A stretch of 64,000 bases of DNA from Sphingomicrobium sp. (GTDB lineage Bacteria > Pseudomonadota > Alphaproteobacteria > Sphingomonadales > Sphingomonadaceae): the NCBI GenBank assembly GCA_030447545.1, contig JAUJOV010000001.1, positions 124,001 to 188,000 on the forward strand. The letters are read 5' to 3'. Below the pieces are notes generated by a model. It saw only the letters and a list, made by a program, of their open reading frames with translations, ran no database searches and was not told the DNA's origin. A program made the translations under genes and the position numbers. Below, in pieces: positions 50,299-61,939 of the stretch. Numbering within the stretch: position 1 is the first letter of the stretch; each line of letters starts with the position of its first letter.

Positions 50299-51362
50299 GT
50301 CTTGCCCCGGGCTCGACCGTCGGGATCGTCGGCGGAGGCCAGCTCGGCCGGATGCTGGCGATCGCGGCGGCCCAGCTCGGCTACAAGTGCCACATCCTCG
50401 ACCCGCACGAGCATCCCTGCGCGGCCGACGTCGCCGCTTCCTTCACGCGCGCGGCCTACGACGATGCCGCTGCGCTCGAGGCGTTCGCCCAGGCAGTCGA
50501 CGTCGCCACTTACGAGTTCGAGAATCTGCCGGTCGAGCCGCTTGGCCGGCTGGGCGAGAAGCTGCGGCCGGGCCGGAAGTCGCTCGCCGTCGCTCAGGAC
50601 CGGGCCGAGGAGAAAAGCTTCATCGAAGCCAGCGGCACTCGGGTCGCTCCGTGGCGCGCGGTCGCAAGCCTCGGCGAGGTCGGGGCGGCAGTCGCCGAGC
50701 TCGGGCTGCCGCTGGTGCTGAAGACCCGGCGGTACGGATATGACGGCAAGGGCCAGGCCTGGATCCGCGAGGCGGCCGAGGCCGAGGCGGCGTGGAACGC
50801 GATTGCGCACGAGCCCGCGATCGCCGAGGCCGGAGTCGACTTCGCGGCGGAATATTCGGTGATCCTCGCGCGCTGGGCCGATGGAACGACGCGATTCTGG
50901 GACAGCCCGGAAAACGTTCATGAGGGCGGGATCCTCAGGCGCTCGAGCGTGCCCTGCGGCCCGGCAGTCGCGCCCCAGGTTCCCGAGGCCCGCGCGGCGG
51001 CCGGACGGATCGCCGACGCGCTCGGCCACGTCGGCGTTCTCACGGTCGAATTCTTCGCCAGCGCCCAGGGCCCGCTGGTCAACGAGATCGCGCCGCGAGT
51101 CCACAACAGCGGCCACTGGACGATCGAAGGGGCGGAGACGTCGCAGTTCGAGCAGCACATCCGCGCGATCTGCGGCCTTGCGCCAGGCTCGACGCGCCTC
51201 GCGGGCGCTTCGGCAGTGATGGAAAATCTGATCGGCGAGGAGGTCAACCGCTGGCCCGAGCTGCTCGCTCGAGCCGGAGCCCATGTGCACATCTACGGCA
51301 AGGGCGAGGCGCGCTCCGGCCGCAAGATGGGGCACCTCACGACGGTGAACGGCGGAGGCTGA
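50295..51362 (+). CDS. purK: 5-(carboxyamino)imidazole ribonucleotide synthase
   Basis: [30 protein letters not shown]...[17 protein letters not shown]...[30 protein letters not shown] overlap with purE. Confidence 0.95.
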   Translation: MSLAPGSTVGIVGGGQLGRMLAIAAAQLGYKCHILDPHEHPCAADVAASFTRAAYDDAAALEAFAQAVDVATYEFENLPVEPLGRLGEKLRPGRKSLAVAQDRAEEKSFIEASGTRVAPWRAVASLGEVGAAVAELGLPLVLKTRRYGYDGKGQAWIREAAEAEAAWNAIAHEPAIAEAGVDFAAEYSVILARWADGTTRFWDSPENVHEGGILRRSSVPCGPAVAPQVPEARAAAGRIADALGHVGVLTVEFFASAQGPLVNEIAPRVHNSGHWTIEGAETSQFEQHIRAICGLAPGSTRLAGASAVMENLIGEEVNRWPELLARAGAHVHIYGKGEARSGRKMGHLTTVNGGG

Positions 51363-51492
51363 GGCTTCTCCGTTTCGGACCTGTCGTTGATTGGCTGTTA
51401 GCCGATCGAGCGACAAGGAACGCGCTTAACGACCTCGCTCGGTGCAGGGTCAGTGGGCAGATGCTCGCATTGGCTGGGGTGAAAAAGCGCAC

Positions 51493-52738
51493 ATGAATCT
51501 TGTCCCGTTCATCACTCGTGCCGTGGCGATCGATGAAAATTCGACGCAGCTGAACCGCATCCTTCGAGCGATCCGGACGCACCTCGACATGGACGTGGCG
51601 TTCATCTCCGAGTTCGTCGACGGCCACCGCGTGTTTCGCGAGATCGACGCTGCGGAGGGCTGCGAGTGCATCGAGGTCGAAGGATCCGATCCGCTCGGCG
51701 AAAGCTATTGCTACTGGGTTGCGGAAGGCAGGCTGCCCAAGCTTATCCGCGACCCGGCCGACCATCCGCTGACCGCCATGCTGCCCGCGACCAACAGGGT
51801 GCCCGTGGGCGCGCATCTCAGCGTTCCGATCAAGCTGCGCGACGGCAGCGTCTATGGCACCTTCTGCTGCTTCAGCTTCTCGCCCGATCGATCGCTGACC
51901 AGCCGTGACCTGTCGACAGCGGAGGCGTTCGCCCAGGTCGCTGGCGAGCTGATCGACGACGCCCTCGAGAGGGAGAGCGAGAGCCAGCGAACCGTGGAAC
52001 GCATCTCGTTGATTCTCGCGACTCGCAACCTGGATATCGTCTACCAGCCGGCCATCCGGCTCGACGCCCCGGGAGTGGCCTTCGGTCGAGGCGCTCGCCC
52101 GCTTCCCGGGTGAGCCCTACGAGCCGCCCAACCGCTGGTTTGCCGCTGCGGCTCGAGTGGGGCTGACGGTCGAGCTCGAGATGCTCGCGATCGAGCGCGC
52201 GCTCGAGGGACTGTCGAAGCTTCCGGCGAAAACCGCGATCAGCGTCAACATCTGTGCCGAGACGGTGCTGAGCGCCGAATTCGCAAAGCTCATCGAGCCG
52301 GCGCCGCTCGATCGCATCATCCTGGAGATCACCGAGCACGACCTGGTGACCAGCTACGCCCAGCTGATGGGGGCCTTGCAACCGCTCCGCGCACGAGGCT
52401 TGCGGCTTGCCGTCGATGACGCCGGAGCGACCTACTCGACCTTCCGGCACATCGTTCTGGTCCGGCCGGACATGATCAAGCTCGACATGAGCCTCGGCCG
52501 CGGCATCGATTCGGACCCGGCGCGGCGCGCACTCGCTTCGGCGCTGATCACCCTGGCGCGCGAGATCGGAAGCGAGGTCGTCGCCGAGGGCGTCGAAACC
52601 GCGGGCGAGCTCCGCCGGCTGCGCGAGCTTGGAGTCACTCTCGCCCAGGGCCACCTGATCGCCCGTCCGGGCCCTCCAGGCGCGGTTTCCGCACGGGCGG
52701 GCGCCAAGGCGCGGCTGGAGACGTCCTCGGAGCTGTAG
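51493..52738 (+). CDS. GAF-EAL domain putative cyclic-di-GMP phosphodiesterase, frameshift near 52.08 kb
   Basis: GAF part GESYCYWVAEGRLPKLIRDPADHP...VPVGAHLSVPIKLRDGSVYGTFCCFS; EAL part VEALARFPGEP, ISVNICAETVL, ILEITEHDLV, VAEGVETAGELRRLRELGVTLAQGHLIARP. Confidence 0.82.
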
Positions 52739-52811
52739 TGAACGGGCGCATTCGCGCGCTTGAACGCGATGCTCGGGAACCGAGCAGCACCCCCTTCGTC
52801 ATTGCCGGGCA

Positions 52812-53201
52812 ATGGTGCGCACCAGCGAGGATTCGAAGCAGGGGATCCAAGGCCTAGGCGTGCTGGTCGTAGAGGATTCGCCGGTAGTCGCGCCCAATGT
52901 GCACGACATCCAGACCGATCTCGGCTGCACGGTGGTCGGCCCGGCACACAACATCGCGCGGGCACGCGAGCTCGCCCAGGAAGAGCAGTTCGACGTTGCC
53001 GTCGTCGACCTTCACATCCGCGGTGACAAGATCTTCCCGATTCTCGACATGCTCGAGGCGCGCGGAGTCCCGTTCATCATCACCAGCGGCTATGCCGACT
53101 GGACCATGCCGGACAAATGGCAGGACCGGCCGCGGCTGGCCAAGCCCTATACGATCGACACCCTCCAGAACGCGCTCGAGGAGCTGGTCGCCGCCCGCTG
53201 A
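52812..53201 (+). CDS. single-domain response regulator receiver
   Basis: GVLVVEDSPVVAPNVHDIQTDLGCTVVGPAHNIARARELAQEEQFDVAVVDLHIRGDKIFPILDMLEARGVPFIITSGY...RLAKPY. Confidence 0.88.
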   Translation: MVRTSEDSKQGIQGLGVLVVEDSPVVAPNVHDIQTDLGCTVVGPAHNIARARELAQEEQFDVAVVDLHIRGDKIFPILDMLEARGVPFIITSGYADWTMPDKWQDRPRLAKPYTIDTLQNALEELVAAR

Positions 53202-53259
53202 GCCTTTGGTCCGGTCCGGATCGTTACGGAACCTCAAGGTTCTTCAACCGTTTTTTCGC

Positions 53260-53728
53260 GTGCAGGCCCCGAAGCACGGGCGGGGGGCATCGGGGCGTAA
53301 ACTTGCACTTGCCGCGCTGCTCGGCAGCTCAATCGCGCTCCATGGCTGCGCGACGGTTCCGGCCACGACGGCGACGGCTTCCGGCAAAATGTGCGGAACC
53401 TACGGCTACATCGACGTCAACAATGACGGCATCATCACCGGCACCGAGTGGACCACCTACCGGACCAACGCCTACGGCCATTGGGACGTCAACAAGGACG
53501 GCCGGATCGACCGCGCCGAGTTCGAGAATTGCTGGCGCGGCGGCGGCTTCTACCGGCAGGCAGGCTACAGCCCCGACTATTGGACCCACTACTGGACCGC
53601 GTTCGACGCGAATAACGACGGCTACCTGTCGAACGAGGAATATTGGTCGGCATCGGCCTGGAGCCGGATGGACGCGAAACGCCAACGGGCGGATCGACGC
53701 CAACGAGTGGGTGTGGTGGCGGATGTAG
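53260..53728 (+). CDS. EF-hand lipoprotein-like protein, one-base frameshift before the fourth EF-hand
   Basis: LGSSIALHGCA lipobox; DVNNDGIITGTEW, DVNKDGRIDRAEF, DANNDGYLSNEEY, and DANANGRIDANEW after removing one A at 53677-53679. Confidence 0.75.
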
Positions 53729-53863
53729 TGCCGCTTCCAGGTTGAGCGAGTGGCGGCTAGACGGGGGCTTGGCAGCGCGACTGCCGGCCCCCGGGGCACG
53801 CGAAGCTTACACAATCTTAACTGTCGCGGGGCCATTCCTCCTCAAGAAGGAGTGCGCGTGCCC

Positions 53864-54340
53864 ATGGCCATCCTTGCGCAACTGCAGGAAGCCGACAGCA
53901 GCGAACGCCGCGGCGCAGCCCGCCGGCGGCTCCAGCTCGAGACGGCTGGCGCGACCCAGGCGACTCCGAACATCCGCGTCATGATCCACGATCTGTCGGT
54001 GAGCGGGCTGCTGATCGAGACCTTCGCGCAGTTTTCGATTGGCGAGCGAATCGAGCTGCAGCTTCCCGAGGCCGGCGCGGCCGAGGCGCTGATCGTGTGG
54101 AACAGCGGGCGCTATTTCGGCTGCCGTTTCGCCCAGCCGATCTCGACCGCAACGGTCAGCGCGGCCTTGCTGCTCAGCCCCGGCCATTCGGCGAATGCGG
54201 ACAGTGCGCAGCTCATTTCCGTGGCGCTCAGCGAGCTTCGCGCGCTGGCCTCGCGGGTCGAGCACATCACCGACAAGCTCCACCAGGCGATTGACGATCG
54301 TGGCGCCCCCCAGGCCGAGGGCACGCGCGAACAAAGCTGA
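53864..54340 (+). CDS. PilZ domain protein
   Basis: SERRGAARRRLQLET...VMIHDLSVSGLLIETFAQFSIGERIELQLPEAGAAEALIVWNSGRYFGCRFAQPIS. Confidence 0.75.
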   Translation: MAILAQLQEADSSERRGAARRRLQLETAGATQATPNIRVMIHDLSVSGLLIETFAQFSIGERIELQLPEAGAAEALIVWNSGRYFGCRFAQPISTATVSAALLLSPGHSANADSAQLISVALSELRALASRVEHITDKLHQAIDDRGAPQAEGTREQS

Positions 54341-54366
54341 AGGGCCGCGGGAGCGGCGCGTATACG

Positions 54367-56283
54367 GTGCAACCCGGCGTCGCATTCGCTAAGACAGGCG
54401 AAGTCACGACAGCCAAGGACCGCCCGTTGAAGCACGCTCTATCCGTCTGCGCCCTTCTCCTTCTCTCCACGGCCTGCGCAACCGCGCCGGCTCCGCCGCC
54501 AGCGCCGGCGCCCGCGCCACCGCCCGCCGCACTTGCGCCGGTCCCGCCGGCCGACGCCGCGGCCGAAGACCGGCGGCTCAGCGCCTTTCTCGACGCCGCA
54601 TTCGAGGAACAGGCGGCGCGCAGCCCGCAATTCCTGACCGCGCTCGGGCGCAAGGACCAGTACGACCGGCTCAACATCCACACGGACGAATATAGCCAGC
54701 AGGGCCTCGCGCTCGCGCAGCGGCAGCTGCAGCAGATGCGGGCCCGGTTCGACCCGGCGCGCCTCAGCCCCGCCGGGCGGCTCAGCTATCGCCTGTTCGA
54801 GGAGGAGATCGAACAGGACGTCGAGAACTTCCGCTGGCGCTGGCACGGCTATGAGGCGGACACCAACGGCAGCCCGACGGGCGCGATCCCGGTCTTCCTG
54901 ATCAACCAGCACCGGGTCGCGAGCGTGGCCGATGCCGAGGCCTACATCTCGCGCCTGCGCGAGGTCGAGCGGGTGATGGGCGAGATCACCGCCAACATGC
55001 GCCGGCAGGCGGCGATGGGCGTGGTTCCGCCGCGCTTCAATTTCGAGCCGGTGCGTGCCGATGCCCGCCGGGTGCTTGCCGGCGCGCCGTTCAGGGCGGG
55101 AGCCGACACGCCGGTGTTCGCCGACTTCAAGTCGAAGGTGAACAAGCTCGACATTGCCGAGGCGGAAAAGGCGCGGCTGATCGCCGCTGCGCGCGAGGCG
55201 CTGACCGGTCCGTTCCACCGCGGCTACCGGACATTCCTCGGCACCTGGGACGCTCTCGAGCGGCAGGCGACCGGCAACCGCGGGGCGTGGAGCCTGCCCG
55301 AGGGCGACGCTTATTATGCCCACCAGCTCGAGGGTTCGACGACGACGGATCTGACCGCAGACCAGATCCACCGGATCGGGCTCGAGCAGGTCGCGCGAAT
55401 CCATGGCCAGATGGAGCGGATCAAGGGGCAGGTTGGGTTCAAGGGTACGCGGCAGGAATTCTTCCAGCACATCATCACCAGCCCGCAGTTCAAATATCCG
55501 AACACGGAGGCGGGCCGGCAGCAATATCTCGCAGACGCGCGGCGCTACATCGCCCAGGTGATGGCGGTTGCGCCGCAATGGTTCCGGCGCTTGCCCAAGG
55601 CGCCGCTCGAGGTGCGCGCGGTGGAGGCGTGGCGACAGGAGACCGCTCCGGTCGCCTTCTACAACCGTCCGTCGGAGGACGGGTCGCGGCCGGGCATCTA
55701 CTACGTGAACCTCGCCGACATGACGCAGGTGCTCAAACCGCAGATCGAAGCCATCAGCTATCATGAGGGCGCGCCCGGGCACCATTTCCAGAGCGCGCTT
55801 GCGCAGGAGCTGCCCGACGTGCCGAAGTTCCGCCGCTTCGGCGGCTATGGCGCCTACGGTGAAGGCTGGGGGCTCTATTCGGAAGCACTGGGCAAGGAGA
55901 TGGGATTCTACCAGGACCCGATCTCGGAGCTTGGCATGTATTCGACCCAGCTGTGGCGGGCGGTGCGGCTGGTGGTCGACACGGGCATCCACTCGAGGCG
56001 CTGGACCCGCGAGCAGGCGATCCAATATTTCGTCGACAATGCTTTGCTGTCGCGGCGCGATGCCACGAAGGAAGTGGAGCGCTACTTCAACTGGCCCGGC
56101 CAGGCGACGAGCTACAAGATCGGCCAGCTCAAGATCCTGGAGCTGCGCGACCGGGCGCGCCAGGCGCTCGGGGACCGGTTCGACATCCGCGACTTCCATG
56201 CGGTCGTGCTGGAGAACGGAGCAGTGCCGCTCGACGTGCTCGAGGAGCTGGTCGACGCCTATATTGCGCAACGCAGGGGGTGA
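54367..56283 (+). CDS. DUF885 family lipoprotein/peptidase (start codon uncertain)
   Basis: [18 protein letters not shown] leader; [26 protein letters not shown]...[13 protein letters not shown]...[19 protein letters not shown]. Confidence 0.88.
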   Translation: MQPGVAFAKTGEVTTAKDRPLKHALSVCALLLLSTACATAPAPPPAPAPAPPPAALAPVPPADAAAEDRRLSAFLDAAFEEQAARSPQFLTALGRKDQYDRLNIHTDEYSQQGLALAQRQLQQMRARFDPARLSPAGRLSYRLFEEEIEQDVENFRWRWHGYEADTNGSPTGAIPVFLINQHRVASVADAEAYISRLREVERVMGEITANMRRQAAMGVVPPRFNFEPVRADARRVLAGAPFRAGADTPVFADFKSKVNKLDIAEAEKARLIAAAREALTGPFHRGYRTFLGTWDALERQATGNRGAWSLPEGDAYYAHQLEGSTTTDLTADQIHRIGLEQVARIHGQMERIKGQVGFKGTRQEFFQHIITSPQFKYPNTEAGRQQYLADARRYIAQVMAVAPQWFRRLPKAPLEVRAVEAWRQETAPVAFYNRPSEDGSRPGIYYVNLADMTQVLKPQIEAISYHEGAPGHHFQSALAQELPDVPKFRRFGGYGAYGEGWGLYSEALGKEMGFYQDPISELGMYSTQLWRAVRLVVDTGIHSRRWTREQAIQYFVDNALLSRRDATKEVERYFNWPGQATSYKIGQLKILELRDRARQALGDRFDIRDFHAVVLENGAVPLDVLEELVDAYIAQRRG

Positions 56284-56927
56284 TCGTCGGTCCGTTGAGG
56301 GCGCTCGCGCTCGCCGCGCTTCTGCTCGCCCGCGCTTGCCGGCAGGACGCCGCGCCTGCGCCTGCGCCCGAGTACAACCCCGAAGAGGCAGGCACGGTCG
56401 ACCACGCGATGTGCCTGCTCGGCTTTGCCGCAGTGCCGCTTCGCGAGGTCTCGACCGGGCATCACCTGGTCGAAGCCACGCTCAACGGTGAGAAAGGAAG
56501 CTTCGTCCTCGATACCGGCGCCAACGCGACCGTGCTCGACGCGGGGCACGTCCAGCGCTTCCGCGTCGGCGGGCGCTCCGGCGGCTCCGGAGGCGCGATC
56601 GGCGTCGGCGGCGGCGGAAGCGCGAACCAGGTCGGGATCACAAGCCTGCGCGTTGGCCCGGTCGACATCCGGCAAAGGCGGATCGTCACCACCGATCTGT
56701 CGCAACTGCTCGGCGTGATGAGCCGCATCACCGGGCGCACCGTCTACGGCATCATCGGGCAGGACGTGCTGCAGGAGCACCGGGCGATCATCGATGTGGC
56801 GCGCCCTATGCTTTATCTGATGGAGCAGGACCGGGACCCGGCGCCGGTGCCTGCGGAACGGTGCCGCTCGGCGGAGAGCGAAGGTGAGTCGGCTCCGGAG
56901 GCGGCACGCGGGCGGTCACGCGAGTAA
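56280..56927 (+). CDS. retropepsin-like aspartyl protease family protein (GTG start)
   Basis: HHLVEATLNGEKGSFVLDTGANATVLD...VYGIIGQDVLQEHRAIIDVARPMLYL; overlaps the DUF885 stop. Confidence 0.8.
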   Translation: MIVGPLRALALAALLLARACRQDAAPAPAPEYNPEEAGTVDHAMCLLGFAAVPLREVSTGHHLVEATLNGEKGSFVLDTGANATVLDAGHVQRFRVGGRSGGSGGAIGVGGGGSANQVGITSLRVGPVDIRQRRIVTTDLSQLLGVMSRITGRTVYGIIGQDVLQEHRAIIDVARPMLYLMEQDRDPAPVPAERCRSAESEGESAPEAARGRSRE

Positions 56928-57032
56928 ATCGCGTGACGTCAGACCTGTCGCGACGCCGGAGGTTTTCCGGCGGCGCGCAGGCTGGCTGGCCTTCGCCGTC
57001 TCTACGCGCTGCTGACGATTGCTGCGCAATCG
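56915..57032 (+). repeat. two-hairpin element, copy A
   Basis: GTCACGCGAGTAAATCGCGTGAC ... CTCTACGC ... CGATTGCTGCGCAATCG. Confidence 0.75.
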
Positions 57033-57057
57033 CTGCGCTGCGCTCGGCGGCTCCGGC

Positions 57058-59909
57058 TTAGCGGGGCTGGATCTCCTCGATCGGCATTCCGAGCTTCTCG
57101 AGCTGCGGCCGGATCTTCGCCGCGTCGCCGACCACCACCCACACAAAGCTTTCCGGAGTGACCGCCGCGCGAATCGCCTCGTCGAGCGTCGAGCGGGTCT
57201 GCGCCCGGTAGAGGCCGGCGAGACGCTCGAAATAATCATCGGGGCGGCCGAGGAAGTCGTTGGTAATCATCCCCTGGAGCACCGCGGCCGAAGTTTCGAA
57301 CCGGCCGGGGAGCTGCTGGATGTTGTTGGCGAGGATGCGCGTGAGCTCCTCGTCGGTGGTTCCCTTGACCGTCAAGAAGTCGCGGTAGTTGGTCGCGAGC
57401 GCCATGATCGAGTCGGCGGTGCGGTCGGCCTGGACCGGCGCACTGACGACATAGGGCACCGCCTTCTCGTTGAGCGAAAGGCCTCCGCGAACGCCGTACG
57501 ACCAGCCCTTGGTCTCGCGCAGGTCCATGTTGATGCGCGACAGGAAGTTGCCGCCGATCACGTCGTTGGCGCTGGTCAGCGCAGTGACGTCGCTGCGCGG
57601 GTCGACGGGAGTGATCTGGCCTCCGACGATCACCGACTGTGGCGACTGCGGGCGGTCGATCAGGACGATCTTCGGGCTCGCAGGGCGCGAGGGCGCGGCC
57701 GTGAACTGCTTCTGCCCGCGTCCGGCGGTCGGCGCCTGCCACTGGCCGAAGCGCCGGTCGAGCTCGGCCCTGATCTCCTCGAGCGGGCGATCCGAGACGA
57801 CGAAGATCTCGAGATTGTCGGGCCTGAGCCAGGACTGCTGGAAGGCGACGAGATTGTCGCGCGTGAAGCCCTGGACGGTCCTCTCGTCGCCGATCCCGGT
57901 GTTCGCATAGGGGTGCGCTGCGCCGTAGAGCAAAACAGGAAGCGCCCGGCTCGCGAGGCCGTTCGGGTCCTTCAATTGCTGCGCGATGGCGGTGAGCGTC
58001 TGGCTGCGCACGCGCTCGACTTCTGCCGGGGCGAAGGCCGGATTGCGCACGATGTCCGCGAGAAGGTCGAGCGACGGGCCGAGGTTGGCGCTGAGCGCCG
58101 ACAGGCCGACGGTGCTTCGGTCGGCCGAACCGCTCGCGCTGATCTCGGCGCCGAGCCGCTCCTCTTGTTCCGCGATCTGCTGCGAGGTGCGGGTGGTCGT
58201 GCCCTCCTGTAGCAGGGCGAGGGTCATGTTCTGAAGGCCGCGCGCGGTCGGAGCGTCGGCCGCATAACCGGCGTCGAACGTCAGAGCGAGCTGCGTGACC
58301 GGCACCGCGCTGCGCTGCGCATAGTGGAGCTGGACGCCGTTCGACAAGGCGACATGGCTGACTTCGGGGAAGTCGAGCGCCTGCATCCCCCCGAGCGGCG
58401 GAATCTCGCGCTTTTTCGTGACCCTGATCCGGTCGGAGCCCTTGCTGGCCTTTTGCGCGACCGCCTTCGATTCCTGGTAGGGTGGCCGCTCGCCGGGCTC
58501 GAGCCGCACGCGAAATGCGGGGTTGCCCAGCCACTGCGCCATGGCCGCGCGAACTTCGGCGGGCGTGGTGGTCGCGTAATTGGCGAGCGTCTTGCGGTAG
58601 AAATCGCTGTCGCCGAACGCGAGCACCTCGCCCTCGGCCAGAGTGACGGCCTTGCCGCCGAACCCGCCGGCCTGCTCGAGCGCGCGTATTCGCCCGCCGG
58701 CCTCGCGCGTCGCGGCGCGGGCGACCTCGTCGGCAGTCGGCCCTTCGGCGATATATGGCGCGATGATCTCGTCGAGCCGCCGCTCGACCAGCGCGACGTC
58801 CACCCCAGGCTTGACCGTCGCCTGGGCGAAGAAGATGCCGACCCGCTGGTTGGGATAGAGGCCCGCGCTGACCGAAACGGCGATCTTCTCGTCGCGCACC
58901 AGGATCCTGTCGAGGCGCGAGCTTGCAAGCCCGCCGAGCACCGACCCGCCGATGTCGAGCGCGACCAGCTGGCGGTCGAGCAGGCCCGGCATCGGCCAGT
59001 AGCGCGACACGGTGGTCGTCGCGACGCGGTCCTTCATCACCACCGACGTGGGCGCGGCAAGCACCGGCACGCTCGCTTCGGCGGGCACGTTCTGCGGCCC
59101 GCGCGCGATGTCTCCGAAATATTTCTCGACCAGCGGCCGGGCGGTCGCCGCATCCACGTCCCCGGCAAGCACCAGCACCGCATTGTTCGGACCATCAATG
59201 TCGCGGAACCAGTCGCGCACGTCGGCAAGGCTCGGAGCGTCGAGGTCGGCCATCGAGCCGATGACGGTGGCGGTACGGGTGGCCCTCGGGGAAGAGGTTC
59301 TTGAGCACCTCCTCGAACACCAGGCCGCCCGGCCGGTTGTCGCCCTGGCGCTTCTCGTTCTGGACGACGCCGCGCTGATTATCGAGCTTCGCCTGGGTGA
59401 CCGCGCCGAGCAGATAGCCCATCCGGTCGCTCTCCATGAACAGCGCGCGCTCGAGGGCTCCAGTGGGCACCGTCTGGAAATAGTTGGTGCGGTCGAAGTG
59501 GTCGTGCCGTTGTAGTCGGTCGCGCCGATCTGCTGGAGATATTCGAAGAAGTCGCCCGGCAGGTTTCCGAGCCGTTGAACATCAGATGCTCGAACAGATG
59601 GGCAAAGCCGGTGCGGCCCTTCGGCTCGTCCTTGGAGCCGACATTGTACCACATGGCGACGCCGACCACCGGCGCCTTGCGGTCGGTGTGAACGAGCACG
59701 GTGAGCCCGTTGGCGAGCTGGAACTGCTCGTGCGGGATCTCGACCTGGCTGATCAGCTGCGGGACCGGCGCGGGCTCGGCGGGAGCCGGCGGCGCCTCAG
59801 CGAGCGCAGGCGGGGGCGGAGCAACTTGCGCGACCTGGGGCGCCGTCGCGCAGGCGGCGAGGATCGAGGCGCTGGCGAGCAGCAGGGCCAGGCGGTTGCG
59901 GCTGATCAT
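57058..59909 (-). CDS. M16 family (insulinase/pitrilysin-like) metallopeptidase, frameshifted at 59.26-59.57 kb
   Basis: N-terminal lipobox LLASASILAACA; FQLANGLTVLVHTDRKAPVVGVAMWYNVGSKDEPKGRTGFAHLFEHLMFNGSE (HxxEH); second domain VHLHYAQRSAVPVTQLALTFDAGYAADA-like. Confidence 0.9.
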
Positions 59910-60056
59910 CTTCAAAAGGCTCCCAAAACAGCGGTCGACACCTGTTGAGCCTGAGCCTCCCCGAGCGCAACCCGCTTCGACATAGCGGCGAGCTATATCG
60001 ACCAACGGCGGAACGCGGCTGACACTCCCCAACCGCTCTGCTAGCGCGCCCGGCCA

Positions 60057-61919
60057 ATGACCAAGACTGACCGCATCAGAAATTTTTCGATCATTGCCCA
60101 TATCGACCATGGGAAGAGCACGCTGGCCGATCGGCTGATCCAGCGGACGGGGGGGCTTAGCGAGCGCGAGATGAGCGCTCAGGTGCTCGACAACATGGAT
60201 ATCGAGCGCGAGCGGGGGATTACGATCAAGGCGCAAACCGTCCGCCTCGAGTGGAACGGGTACGAGCTGAACTTGATGGATACTCCTGGGCATGTCGATT
60301 TTGCCTATGAAGTTTCCAGGTCGCTGGCGGCTTGTGAGGGTGCCCTTTTAGTCGTGGATGCGGCGCAGGGGGTTGAGGCTCAGACTTTGGCCAATGTCTA
60401 TGCGTCGATCGAGCATGATCATGAGATCGTGCCGGTGATCAACAAGATCGACCTTCCCGCCGCGGATGCGGAAGGGGTTCGGCAGGAGATCGAGGAGATC
60501 ATTGGGCTCGATGCGTCGGGCGCGGTGCTTGCCTCCGCGAAGACCGGGATCGGGATCGATGAGGTTCTGCAGGCGATCGTCGACAAGATTCCGCCGCCCA
60601 GGGGCGATGCGGACGCGCCGCTCAAGGCGATGCTCGTGGACAGCTGGTACGACCCGTATTTGGGCGTGGTCATCCTGGTGCGGGTGATCGACGGGTGCCT
60701 GAAGAAGGGCGCGCAGGTGCGCTTCATGGCCGCGGGCACGACGCACCTGGTCGATCGCGTGGGCTGCTTCCGGCCCAAGATCGAGCAATTGGGCGAGCTC
60801 GGCGCGGGCGAGATCGGCTTCATCACCGCGCAGATCAAGGAAGTCGCGGAAACGCGGGTCGGCGACACGATCACCGACGCGAAGCGGCCGGCCGCTCAGG
60901 CTCTGCCCGGGTTCAAGCTGGTCCAGCCGGTGGTGTTCTGCGGGCTTTTCCCGGTCGATGCGGCCGAGTTCGAGAAGCTTCGCGAGAGCCTGTACAAGCT
61001 CAGGCTCAACGACGCCTCGTTCAGCTTCGAGATGGAGACCAGCGCGGCGCTTGGCTTCGGCTTCCGCTGCGGCTTCCTTGGCCTGCTGCACCTCGAGATC
61101 ATCCAGGAGCGGCTGACTCGCGAGTACGACCTCGACCTCATCACCACCGCTCCGAGCGTCGTCTACAAGATCCATCTGAGCAGGAGCAGGAAGGACCGCC
61201 CTTCGACAGGCTCGGGACGAACGGAGGAGGGGGAGCACGAAAGCGGCGGCAGCATCATCGAGCTGCACAACCCGGCGGATATGCCCGACCCCAACCGGAT
61301 CGAGACGATCGAGGAGCCGTGGATCGAGGCGACGATCTATGTGCCGGACGAATATCTCGGGCCGATCCTCAAGCTGTGCCAGGACCGGCGCGGCGTGCAG
61401 AAGAACCTGACCTATGTCGGCAGCGGCAGCCACCAGCGCGCGCAGATCACCTACGAGCTGCCGCTCAACGAGGTGGTGTTCGATTTCTATGATCGGCTGA
61501 AGTCGATTTCGCGGGGCTATGCGTCGTTCGACTATCACCAGATCGGCTATCGCGAGGGCGACCTCGTCAAGATGAGCATCCTGGTCAACAACGAGGCGGT
61601 GGATGCGCTGAGCATGATCGTCCACCGCGGCAACGCCGAGGCCCGCGGCCGGGGCATGTGCGAGCGGTTGAAGGACCTGATCCCGAGGCATTTGTTCAAG
61701 ATCCCGATCCAGGCGGCGATCGGCGGGAAGGTCATCGCGCGCGAGACGATCGCGGCGCTGCGCAAGGATGTGACGGCGAAATGCTACGGGGGTGATGCGA
61801 CGCGCAAGCGCAAGCTGCTGGAGAAGCAGAAGGAGGGGAAGAAGCGGATGCGGGAGTATGGCTCGGTGAGCATTCCGCAGGAGGCGTTTATTGCTGCCCT
61901 GAGGATGGGGGAGGAGTGA
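60057..61919 (+). CDS. lepA: elongation factor 4
   Basis: [39 protein letters not shown]...[28 protein letters not shown]...[22 protein letters not shown]. Confidence 0.97.
   Translation: MTKTDRIRNFSIIAHIDHGKSTLADRLIQRTGGLSEREMSAQVLDNMDIERERGITIKAQTVRLEWNGYELNLMDTPGHVDFAYEVSRSLAACEGALLVVDAAQGVEAQTLANVYASIEHDHEIVPVINKIDLPAADAEGVRQEIEEIIGLDASGAVLASAKTGIGIDEVLQAIVDKIPPPRGDADAPLKAMLVDSWYDPYLGVVILVRVIDGCLKKGAQVRFMAAGTTHLVDRVGCFRPKIEQLGELGAGEIGFITAQIKEVAETRVGDTITDAKRPAAQALPGFKLVQPVVFCGLFPVDAAEFEKLRESLYKLRLNDASFSFEMETSAALGFGFRCGFLGLLHLEIIQERLTREYDLDLITTAPSVVYKIHLSRSRKDRPSTGSGRTEEGEHESGGSIIELHNPADMPDPNRIETIEEPWIEATIYVPDEYLGPILKLCQDRRGVQKNLTYVGSGSHQRAQITYELPLNEVVFDFYDRLKSISRGYASFDYHQIGYREGDLVKMSILVNNEAVDALSMIVHRGNAEARGRGMCERLKDLIPRHLFKIPIQAAIGGKVIARETIAALRKDVTAKCYGGDATRKRKLLEKQKEGKKRMREYGSVSIPQEAFIAALRMGEE
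61197..61227 (+). repeat. half REP-like element inside lepA
   Basis: CGCCCTTCGACAGGCTCGGGACGAACGGAGG, translated as [11 protein letters not shown]. Confidence 0.8.
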
Positions 61920-61939
61920 AGCACCGAGCCTAAGGGAGG

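Noticed and set aside
54439-56271. 610-aa antisense ORF opposite DUF885
   Set aside because: Same high-GC antisense artefact; the sense protein has clear family motifs.
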